From NCBI GenBank assembly GCA_003427395.1, contig BFEA01000168.1:2540642-2562250 (forward strand): a stretch of 21,609 bases of DNA, given 5' to 3'. Numbering within the stretch: position 1 is the first letter of the stretch; each line of letters begins with the position of its first letter. The notes under the pieces are model-generated. The model was not told where the DNA came from, searched no databases, and saw only the letters and a list, made by a program, of their open reading frames with translations. The position numbers and the translations under genes were made by a program. Shown here piece after piece: positions 9,197 to 17,430 of the stretch. This stretch comes from Chara braunii (Eukaryota > Streptophyta > Charophyceae > Charales > Characeae).

Positions 9197-9198
<2 letters not shown>

Positions 9199-9201
9199 CG
9201 T
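9194..9201 (+). repeat. Right target-site duplication of the LINE
   Basis: acagtcgt is identical to 2135-2142. The first three bases could also belong to the CA tract, so the secure part is cagtcgt. Confidence 0.55.
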
Positions 9202-9268
9202 CCGCAGGTCCGTCCCGACCGTAGTTCAAAACGGCAATAATAACAGTGGCCCGCGTTATACACATGGA

Positions 9269-9285
9269 GCCTGTTTGAAACAGGC
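9269..9285. other. 17-bp palindrome
   Basis: gcctgttt-g-aaacaggc is a perfect inverted repeat with a 1-nt centre. It lies just before a long T/C-rich tract (about 9297-9348). Confidence 0.5.
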
Positions 9286-9364
9286 ACTTCTGTCTTCTTT
9301 TTTTTTTCTTTTTTTTTCTCGTTTTTTTTTTTCTTTTTTTCTTTTTTTAATCCGTCGTATGGTC

Positions 9365-9605
9365 GCGCTGCATCGGGGTTTGGCCGATATATCTGAGCCA
9401 CGCCGGGGTTTGTCCTATACATCTGGGCCATGGCCAATCTGGGGTGTGGCCGAGACATCTCGGGTGTGGCCGAGACATCTCGGGTGTGGCCGAGACATCT
9501 CGGGTGTGGCCGAGACATCTCGGCTGTGGCCAATCTGGGGTGTGGCCGAGACATCTCGGCCATGGCCAATCTGGGGTGTGGCCGAGACATCTCGGCCGTG
9601 GCCCA
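9365..9605. repeat. 20-bp GC-rich minisatellite with higher-order units
   Basis: The unit gtgtggccgagacatctcgg is repeated four times perfectly at 9444-9523. Two 36-bp composite units follow, combining a 17-bp tggccaatctgggg-type piece with the 20-bp unit. Diverged units extend back to about 9370. Because 20 is not a multiple of 3 and the unit has no stop, several frames are open on both strands. The flanks are T-rich on the left and A-rich on the right. Confidence 0.9.
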
Positions 9606-9679
9606 ACCATGGGGCCGAAACACCTTTAAAAAATAAAAAAAAAACTGTTGTTTGATTAAAAAAAACAAAAAAAGTGATT

Positions 9680-9815
9680 TTTTTTTTGCCGTTTTGAACT
9701 TGGACGACGAGGATGTTGCCATCAAGTGTTTTTTTTGCCGTTTTGAACTTGGACTACGAGGACAGGAGACATCAAGTGCTTCTTTGGCCGTTTTGAACTT
9801 AAAGTATGACCAGGA
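9680..9815 (+). repeat. Three 49-50-bp tandem units around gccgttttgaac
   Basis: gccgttttgaac starts at 9688, 9737 and 9787. Unit sequence is shared downstream (ttggac-acgagga, catcaagtg) and decays in the third unit. The same 12-mer occurs inverted at 9222-9233. Confidence 0.75.
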
Positions 9816-10021
9816 GCAGTTATCCCTTCTTTTTTTTTGGACATGGGTAGGGTCTTTATTCATCATCATAGGTCCCCGCCCACTCCCCTTTTTTTGTCGA
9901 ACCACCCAGGGTTTTGTCAACCACGAACGGAAAACCAATGTCACCGGCAAGAAAACTTTTTCTCTCGAGGGCCGGGGTAGACCCATGATGACCCGCAAGA
10001 TGGTGGACCCAGGCAAGAAAG

Positions 10022-10046
10022 CTTTTTTTTTTTTTTTTTTTTTTTA
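10022..10046. repeat. Long T homopolymer
   Basis: About 24 consecutive T's. The exact length is unreliable in assemblies. Confidence 0.85.
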
Positions 10047-10196
10047 AAGCTATGTTCTTCTCTCAATTTCACCTCACACTACCTACCTACCACTACTCCT
10101 AATTGTAGGCACACGGGAACCCCGTAGCAGCCAGAACCGGTGGGAACACACGACCGGTGGGATCGCCAGATTCATGAGGGGAAGTCCCACATACCC

Positions 10197-10713
10197 GGGG
10201 CCTGGTCCAATCAGCAAAGAGGATTGGATTGAATTCCTGAATCTGGAAGTGCCTGTGGAGCGATGCAGGGAGCTGAGATGGATTTGCTTTTCTGCATCTC
10301 TGCNNNNNNNNNNNNNNNNNNNNNNNNNNNNNNNNNNNNNNNNNNNNNNNNNNNNNNNNNNNNNNNNNNNNNNNNNNNNNNNNNNNNNNNNNNNNNNNNN
10401 NNNNNNNNNNNNNNNNNNNNNNNNNNNNNNNNNNNNNNNNNNNNNNNNNNNNNNNNNNNNNNNNNNNNNNNNNNNNNNNNNNNNNNNNNNNNNNNNNNNN
10501 NNNNNNNNNNNNNNNNNNNNNNNNNNNNNNNNNNNNNNNNNNNNNNNNNNNNNNNNNNNNNNNNNNNNNNNNNNNNNNNNNNNNNNNNNNNNNNNNNNNN
10601 NNNNNNNNNNNNNNNNNNNNNNNNNNNNNNNNNNNNNNNNNNNNNNNNNNNNNNNNNNNNNNNNNNNNNNNNNNNNNNAATTGAATCCTCTTTGCTGATG
10701 GGACCAGGACCCC
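10197..10713. repeat. Inverted repeat enclosing the assembly gap
   Basis: The left arm (10197-10230, containing caatcagcaaagaggatt) is the reverse complement of the right arm (10679-10713, containing aatcctctttgctgat), with about 30 of 34 positions matching. The arms flank the N run on both sides. The interior cannot be read. Either a foldback element lies here or the assembler mis-joined two copies. Confidence 0.7.
10304..10678. other. Assembly gap (375 N)
   Basis: The sequence is undetermined. Any open frame spanning it is meaningless. The N count may be an estimate. Confidence 0.99.
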
Positions 10714-10819
10714 GCACGCCGAAGTGCGTAGACGAATCAATTGCACCAGGAATCAAACTGAGTAAGAGGACGACATTCGAGCCCTGCACCAAAAGAAAAA
10801 AAGAAGAAAAAAAGAACTC

Positions 10820-11252
10820 TCAGGGTCTCATCCGACACTACTTACGAAACAGGAATTCGTAAAAGTAACGAAAAAGCTGGGCCCGCTCCTATCGGACCGT
10901 GAAAGGAAAATCACATCCCACAACTCCGAAAAGGATGGCCCTTTTACGGGCATCGCGGCGCAATAATGTGGGAGGGTGGCGGATCAACGGACGAAAGGAA
11001 GGAGTGACGGAAAAAACAAAACCAAAAGAGAGACCCCTTCTTTTTCGCAGCAGGGTACAGGCCGACCTCTCTTGCAAAGTCGGCCGTTTTCCTTAGTTCT
11101 TTTTCGGCGCCGTTCATTCCTTGAGCGCCACGACGCCAAACGTTTCTACTTGTGTCCTAAGTTCACGGAACCGCCTAGGACTTCGGGACACTGTGGGATC
11201 CGCGATATTGCAATTTTTTACTTACCGTATGTAGTGTCGGATGAGACCCTCA
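10820..11252. mobile_element. 427-bp TIR element, Harbinger-like MITE candidate
   Basis: Perfect 19-bp terminal inverted repeats, GGGTCTCATCCGACACTAC, lie at 10823-10841 and 11231-11249. The 3-bp direct repeat tca lies directly outside both ends (10820-10822 and 11250-11252). The interior has no credible transposase. It includes a GGCCGAC/GTCGGCC hairpin (about 11060-11087). GGG-starting TIRs with a 3-bp target duplication fit PIF/Harbinger-type MITEs, but TCA is not the usual TWA, so the superfamily is tentative. Confidence 0.65.
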
Positions 11253-12250
11253 GTCCCTGCTACACGCGATAAAATTGTGACCCACCGCGGTTTTCACAGA
11301 GTCCACGGCCTCACCAACCGTCTGCTTTGCATCGACCCGCTCGCTCCACTGCACAACGCTGCACATGCATTTTGACGCTTTCCCAAAAAGGAAACAACAC
11401 AAAAAAGAGAACAGAGATGGCAATGTATCTTTCCATGTTCTAGCGGTGGATTCAGTCTCATTTTGCATATTTCTTGGCAACCAACGTCGTTACAAGAGCA
11501 ACCTCCCCAACCCGTTGCGGTCGCTGAGCCTCCAAGCTCTGAGACGACCGCTCGGCCTACTGGTTGTTTTCACCTCCTTGACAGCACCCTTCCCACGCAC
11601 CTGTCGACGCCCTCTAAACCCCGCTTAACCGACAAAAACCTTCCTTAAAAAGACGACAAAAAAGACGACCGGGTTAAGGCGCTGCGAACTCTCTGTCCTA
11701 CCTCAGTGTCTACAATCAAGATAATCACCCCTTTGGCATTTTTTGATGGAATGACAGATTGCAGGCACCAGCCCTAAGCAGCATATCCCACTCAGCAGTC
11801 GTTGAGGGAAAAGATTCCCAGGTTCCTGAAATCACCCCTGGCTTGTTGATACGGTGGCAGCACTCTTGTCCCCAAGCTATGGGTGGCGGACAGTGGCGGT
11901 TCGGTGATTGTTAAACATGGCCCAACCTTGCAGTCCGAAACTTATCGCCACAAGAAAACGAGGCGGAAACGTCAAACGCTGGGCCCGCCGTTGATAAATT
12001 CGATCGCCGGTCGCATTTTCATTTTCCACCTCCAGAATTTGAGGTGTCAGGCCCGCGGCCCAGGTGCCCATGTACTGGTGCTTTAACTGTGTGATACGTG
12101 TAGATCGGTTGTAATTCGCCCCCTCACTCGTTGTTTTCTCTTTTTTCTCCGCACTTCTCACCTCAGGGGACCCCAGTACAAAGCCACCACTAGTCCCTTG
12201 CTGGCAACCATCATCTATCATCTTGGACCCTCTTATTTGTTCCCATTGGC
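11253..12250. other. Non-coding stretch, nothing recognised
   Basis: Short, compositionally biased open frames occur on both strands without recognisable motifs. A Pro-rich frame at about 11463-11648 could be a fragment of something coding but has no supporting feature. Confidence 0.3.
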
Positions 12251-12253
12251 GGT

Positions 12254-12275
12254 GGGGGGGGGGGGGGGGGGGGGG
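12254..12275 (+). repeat. G22 homopolymer
   Basis: An uninterrupted run of 22 G's is followed by a GT/GA-rich stretch. It could form a G-quadruplex, and its length is likely to be unstable or miscounted. Confidence 0.9.
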
Positions 12276-13040
12276 AGTGGTGGTGATGATGCCAGATGCA
12301 CACCCCGGTGTTTCCTCGTCGTGTACTAAGTCCATCTTTTTTGACTCGCTTGCCTTTCTCTTCTTCTGTTCTAGTTCCGTGAGCTTGGCATTCTGTCCTC
12401 CTTACGGCCAGTGTAATACTTGGGTAAGCGTCAAAGGTTGTCCCGTCTCTCTGATACGGAAGCAGCTGATGCTGTGCAAGCTAGAGACTCCGTCATATTT
12501 TGCGGATCTTTGTGCTGGTGTGCCGTGGCCGTTTGTCGGCCCTTCTCCAGTAATCGGTCTGGATCTGGCTGGACTCCCTGTCCATGACTTAGTACCCCTG
12601 AAAGATCCTGAGGCACTTGGGCCTGCCTGGCCCCCTGACCCTTCTGCTGCCGTCAGGAACATGGTCTCGGCTATTCCTCGGTTTCTGAGCACCAGTAGAG
12701 ACCAGGCCTCTTCCTAGCTCTCGGCCAAGCCACCCAACCCCCCTCTTTGCTCATTCAGTAAATTATAGTGCTAATCAGTACAACGGAATTAATCACTGCC
12801 TTGCACTAATGAGAACCTAACAATTGGGTGTAAACACTGTAAAATATCTCTGTCAATTCAACTATTATATACTCATGCCAAATACCACCTGGACTCTTAA
12901 CCCCCAATCGGTTAACAACTACAGTGGATAGTTCATTCATAAACAAATCAGTTAACTTAGTTATCGGACCACAACAATTTCGCATACTAATAATTATTAA
13001 TTTGCCTGATTGTTAACCTGCAAAGACAGGCTGTTCTGAC
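12276..13040. other. Non-coding stretch; one ambiguous open frame
   Basis: A plus-strand frame (12223-12717) runs through the G tract and ends PDPSAAVRNMVSAIPRFLS. It shows no domain I recognise, and a similar-sized frame lies opposite. From about 12760 to 13020 the DNA is AT-rich and has no open frame of note. Confidence 0.3.
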
Positions 13041-13229
13041 GCTAACAACATGTGGCGGACCCACCAGGTGTGGTGCTCCGCCTGGACTGAGATGGAGATG
13101 GAGGAAGAAGGGGGGGAGCGAGATGGCACAGCGCAGCTCCCCACACAAGACTCCAACGCACGTACTCCGAAATGTGCAAGTGTGGAATGATGATGAAAAC
13201 AGACACTGGCTGGGGTATACCCCAGCGGA

Positions 13230-13302
13230 CTGAAGGACTGGACTGGACTGGCTGGTACCGACAGTGGTACCGGCCTGGACTGGACTGGACTGGACTAGAC
13301 TG
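13230..13302 (+). repeat. (GGACT)n pentanucleotide array
   Basis: Repeats of ggact/ctgga occur in two blocks (about 13236-13252 and 13274-13300). Between them are two copies of ggtacc separated by gacagt. Confidence 0.75.
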
Positions 13303-13319
13303 CCCCCGAATACAGCACA

Positions 13320-13358
13320 GGCCTGTGAGAACAGGCCAAGGGGCTGGTCTCACAGGCC
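13320..13358. other. Hairpin with 11-bp perfect arms
   Basis: GGCCTGTGAGA (13320-13330) pairs with TCTCACAGGCC (13348-13358) across a 17-nt loop that contains a further caggcc. Confidence 0.6.
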
Positions 13359-13479
13359 AACCTACCAGAGGTCCGCTACACAACATGATCACCTTGACCA
13401 CTTCAATCAATAGAAGGTTGCATTTGCAGAACAGCGCAGCGGCTATGACAAGCACAAAATGGACATTTATTTATAGCAA

Positions 13480-14620
13480 TTGAGCACACAGTCAGGGCTG
13501 AATCCACTGATCCATCTCTCTTACGTCTCTCTTTTTCCCCTCTTTGACTGACAGCCTGCTCAGGTGAACATCATCCATGGAACCTAGTCAGGTCCATCCT
13601 GTGCAGAGAAGATTACACAGGACGTATTTGACGTAGCAACAGGACAATGTTGCAGCCAGGACCCCCCGGTCCCCCATACTGCATTTTCTGACATTCAGTG
13701 CATTCAGCGCATGCATGTGTACTTCTCCCGCATGATTGTGATCTCCACATCATCATATGCATTCGGCTCTTCTCATTCACCCGCCCATCCCCCACCAGAA
13801 CCGTCTGAGCTGGCATGCCTCTCAAGTCTGAGCAGCACTCACACCTCCCACTTAAAAAACCACCAGTACATCTGGGCCTCTTTTGTACAACTTGAAGGCA
13901 GCATAACTTTCTCTTTTTCGTTTTCGCTGGCACTGCCAGGCTCCAGCCATTTTGGTCCAGCCTCTCATGTTTCTCAAGTTGCCAGTTTGGCCATGTCCTG
14001 GCAGCTTAACACAACTCTCAAGCAATTCACTCAACCTGAGCTCAGCTCATGTTATGAAAAGAATCCTCCATTTTGGCATTTTGTTGAAAATGGAGATCAT
14101 CATTTTGTCTTTGTCTTTGTCTTGGTCTGTTGGGTAACACTTGGGTATCTTGGCATTGGGTAAAAATTTCCCCCGGCCGATGTTCTTCTCAATGGTTCAG
14201 CTAAATTAAATTCCAAAAACAAAATCCCAATCGATCAGTATAATTGTCTACGCATATTCCACTTGTCTCAGCCAAAGCGGGGTGATGGCCCCGGTATTTC
14301 AATTGTGCTGTATATTTTCATATGGGATGCTGGGCCCAGTTCCCAGCGTGTTGTTATGCGACAGCATCCGCATTATGATAATATTATTATGCCCGCTGAC
14401 GCTTGCAAATTCGAGACGGCAGGTCAAACACAGTCCCACAGTCCATTAAAAAAGTGGAACTCCCACGAAGCTTCAAATCCACAAACCAGAGTTGGACGCA
14501 AGTCTTCATGAGCCACAGACTCTGCCCATAACAGGGATGCCTCCCGTGTTCCCAAGGACCCGGTCAGCCACTGCACGTCAGTGCGCTGATGTGCCGATCC
14601 TTGTCAACACTACTGCTCTC
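13480..14620. other. Non-coding stretch, nothing recognised
   Basis: No long open frame with conserved motifs. Small frames on either strand are antisense pairs of each other. Confidence 0.35.
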
Positions 14621-14623
14621 TTG

Positions 14624-14624
14624 G

Positions 14625-14651
<27 letters not shown>
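14624..14651. repeat. (CT)n microsatellite
   Basis: About 14 perfect CT units. Confidence 0.9.
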
Positions 14652-14655
<4 letters not shown>

Positions 14656-14984
14656 GCATAGCGCGCATAGACGCACACAGCGGCGGGCACGCACACACTT
14701 CACTCACGCTGCTACGGCCTACACACACAGTTGTCCTTGCACCGCAGCTATGGCTGCCCCTTCTCCTTCGTTCAGCAGGTCAAATAGTAGTGCTGTTCCT
14801 CTTGTTGTAGAATGTCCTCCAGCTTCAACACACCAGAATCATGACGATTCAACTTCCACACTGTCAGGAGTTTTGTTACTTGGCCTTGGGTACTGGTACC
14901 CTTCTGGCATCAGGCCTGGGTTGTGACTTTCCCGTGCAACGTGCTGGACGTCCTACCTCTATTCACAGCCTACGAATGGTACTA

Positions 14985-15089
14985 CCTTCTTCCCCCGAAT
15001 ACAACGTACGGTCATTATAGCTGTATTTGAGGCATCTTTCAGTCTAGATACAGCAATAATGACCGTACGTTGTATTCGGGGGAAGAAGG
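14985..15089. mobile_element. Foldback MITE, TA-flanked, copy 2
   Basis: The arms begin ccttcttccccc and continue gaatacaacgtacggtcatt. They are near-perfect reverse complements of each other and the same family as copy 1 at 1862. TA is present on both sides (14983-14984 and 15090-15091). The centre (catctttcagtcta) is the copy 1 centre in the opposite orientation, so this insertion is reversed relative to copy 1. The outermost few bases follow the local flank rather than the family sequence. Confidence 0.75.
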
Positions 15090-15156
15090 TAGTAAGGGCT
15101 TTGCTACGAGTTTGTGCAGGTGCAGGTCGTGGGATGAGGACTCGACAAGCACAAAA

Positions 15157-15205
15157 TGGCTAATCTCTGTAGAACACCCCCAGGTCGGGTTCCAGGTTCA
15201 AATCT
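15157..15205 (+). repeat. Weak tRNA-like A/B box pair
   Basis: GGTTCAAATCT at 15195-15205 is a good B box. TGGCTAATCTCT at 15157-15168 is a weaker A box, and the 26-nt gap is shorter than in a tRNA. It may be a decayed SINE head. Confidence 0.22.
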
Positions 15206-15700
15206 CTGCATGCTCAGTCAACGGGAACCACGTAGGGTTGGGTCTGGGATAGAATCACAGCAGGCAACAAACGTGAATGCTTTCAATGCGCTTCTCCCCA
15301 CAAATAGATTCAATTTGGAGCATTGTCTTTTTTGTATTAAAAGAGAAGAGAAAGGAATTTGTCTTCGTCTTTCAAAATTATGCTGTTTTCTCTTTTCGTG
15401 TTTATTTCACCACATGAAACTATGTGTACCATCCTCTCAGTAGTATGTCACAAGCACAGCATCATACCTGAACATAGACAGTGAAAAACACCTGTTAGTG
15501 AAAAGACAGACAAAGGCTTGATAATCACCACTGTAAACTGAAATGCAATTTCATGAGGACAGAAGAAAACAAATCTTAAGTTTTAAGGAATTGCAGTCAA
15601 GACAATGAGACAGGTAAGATAGGGCGATGCATACTTATCTTGCTTGCTAACGTTTACCGCCCTGGCCGATTTCAATTCGCAAATTCACAAAGAGATACAA
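15206..15700. other. Non-coding stretch, nothing recognised
   Basis: AT-rich DNA with short frames only. Confidence 0.35.
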
Positions 15701-15707
15701 TGCCGCA

Positions 15708-15769
15708 AAGAAGAAGAAGAATGAAGAAGAAGAAGAAGACGAAGAAGAAGAATGAAGAAGAAGACGAAT
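15708..15769 (+). repeat. Imperfect (GAA)n tract
   Basis: A purine-only run of GAA units is interrupted by ATGAA and GACGAA. It produces Lys/Glu-rich frames that are not evidence of coding. Confidence 0.9.
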
Positions 15770-17050
15770 CAGACTGCCGCTTAACGTCATTGTGCACAGC
15801 AACTTCAGCTCCCGGCCAGTGCGTAGCGCAGTCATGGGGAGCCACGAAATGCCAAATTGCTACAAAATCATACTAGGAGAAACTCAAATCACAATGACAT
15901 TGTCCAGGAACTTTCTTGACCAGGCAGCATGCATATGGCGGCCAGACTAGGAGCGGAAACAACGAAGCTTTTTCACACCAGCAGAAGACGAGTCGTCATT
16001 GAATTCTATTAGACGGTGAAAACCCCTCTTCTCTCCCCCAAATGACGAACACAGCCCCAGCAATAACAGTTCTCAGTCCTCGTTGGTCTCTCTACATGCA
16101 GGCATGACCATCTACTCTGCCCTCCGGGCTAGCCTGCGCAACACCATAGTACAGGGGAACAGAGTACCGTGCTACTCTCACCGATGCCCGCTCAAAGAAC
16201 ATATCCTATTATTGCTCTTCGTGGCGACCACCACGTCAGTGGCTCGCCGATTCCACTCTCCTCCACAGCCTTCCCGCCGATTCCGTTCTCCTCCACAGCC
16301 TTCCCCCTACTTCCCCTATCTCCAAGGATCTCCCCTTTAGTGCAACCTCCCGCCTACACCACAGCACCTCAAACCGCAAGTACACGGCCCCAGCCTTGCA
16401 GAAAGCTTTTGTCACCACAAGCAAAACTCGGAGGGGCCGCGCGGTGTGGGGCGCCGTTGAAAAACAAAATCGGCGGCCTCTGAAGTGGTGTGGGTTTTGT
16501 GTGCTGACACCCGCAGGCCGATGTGCGGTGTACCGGTGCTTCAAGGTTATGGCACCAGTCTTCTGTCTCAGTGTAGTTATAGCTGATGCTGGGAGAGTGC
16601 TACGTCCTGCCCTCCACTCCTAGAGCCGCTTCACGTAGAAGTTAGTACACTGGGAGCTTGGCTGCATTCTGCATACCGAATGAAGTTCGACCTGCCGTGG
16701 TCTTTTCTGAAAATGTGAGAATCTCAGGATCCTGTTCAGCTGGTCAGGACTGCCTTTCACAGCCTTGCAGAGTCCCTGTGTTTGCCTAACCGGGCCTCTA
16801 CTTCTTCTCGTCCAAGTTCAGGGCCAACTGGCCCTCTGCTGCCCGCTGAGAGGCTCATGAGGCCTTACATTGAAGCAATCTGGCTGAGACCAGATCCTCC
16901 TCCCAACACCTACTCTATAACAGCTTAAAGTTTAAGATTCTTCACAAATACAGTGCTTTGACCCCTTTGAGTCACACAAGCACCTTGGTCTGGAAAACAA
17001 ATACATAAATTAATGTTATATTCCAAATGATACAAACATAGTACATACTA
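15770..17050. other. Non-coding stretch with minor repeats
   Basis: No supported gene. The only clear structure is a 30-bp tandem pair at 16245-16304, annotated separately. Confidence 0.35.
16245..16304 (+). repeat. 30-bp tandem duplication
   Basis: Two adjacent copies (16245-16274 and 16275-16304) starting cgccgattcc differ at only two positions. In one frame they read as a 10-residue Pro/Ser repeat, which is probably incidental. Confidence 0.75.
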
Positions 17051-17052
17051 CA

Positions 17053-17155
17053 TACCTTAAAGTTTGTGGTGTGCACTTGTGGTGCACAGTCTGTATCGCA
17101 AGCTCCCAGAGCGCTTGGAGAGATTCCAGGAAACTACCTTTTAAAGTTTGTGGTG
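17053..17155 (+). repeat. Dispersed direct repeat with a hairpin between
   Basis: taccttaaagtttgtggtg (17053-17071) recurs with two extra T's at 17135-17155. Immediately after the first copy, TGTGCAC/GTGCACA (17070-17088) forms a 7-bp stem with a 5-nt loop. Confidence 0.55.
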
Positions 17156-17211
17156 CGAAAACGTGTTCCAAGCGGGCTTTTGGCAGGAACAATATCCCAG
17201 GATCTTGGCTG

Positions 17212-17430
17212 CTGAATTTACGACAAAAAAAAAAAAAAAACTAAGCTTGTGTTCCATCGGCCCAGGACCACAGGACGTCCCAGGATGTTTGCGTTAAAAA
17301 AAGGGGGAAAAAAGAGTGTTCCGAAATTTCCCTTAATACTTTTCCTGGCCGCACACCACTTCGGCACACGGCACACTTGTGCACCGCAGGTAGGATTCAT
17401 GTGCCTATTCGTTCGGTTGCATGGACTCAC
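17212..17430 (-). other. Possible 3' UTR intron of the ROCO-like gene
   Basis: On the minus strand the stop codon TAG at 17433-17431 is followed at once by GTGAGT, a full donor match (AG then GTGAGT). About 200 bases on, a T17 tract and then ttcagcag supplies a plausible acceptor near 17212. This is inferred from splice motifs only. Confidence 0.3.

Noticed and set aside
9126-10016. 296-residue minus-strand frame with MSRPHPR repeats
   Set aside because: It is produced by the 20-bp minisatellite, the T/A-rich tracts and the CA repeat. All frames there are open because the unit has no stop.
10099-10862. Open frames spanning the N gap
   Set aside because: Most of each frame is undetermined sequence, and the flanks are an inverted repeat.
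11060-11095. GC hairpin followed by T-rich sequence, like a bacterial terminator
   Set aside because: The context is eukaryotic and the hairpin lies inside a TIR element.
13447-15159. 16-bp exact repeat gacaagcacaaaatgg at 13447-13462 and 15144-15159
   Set aside because: There is no similarity around it, so it may be chance or the end of an unknown repeat.
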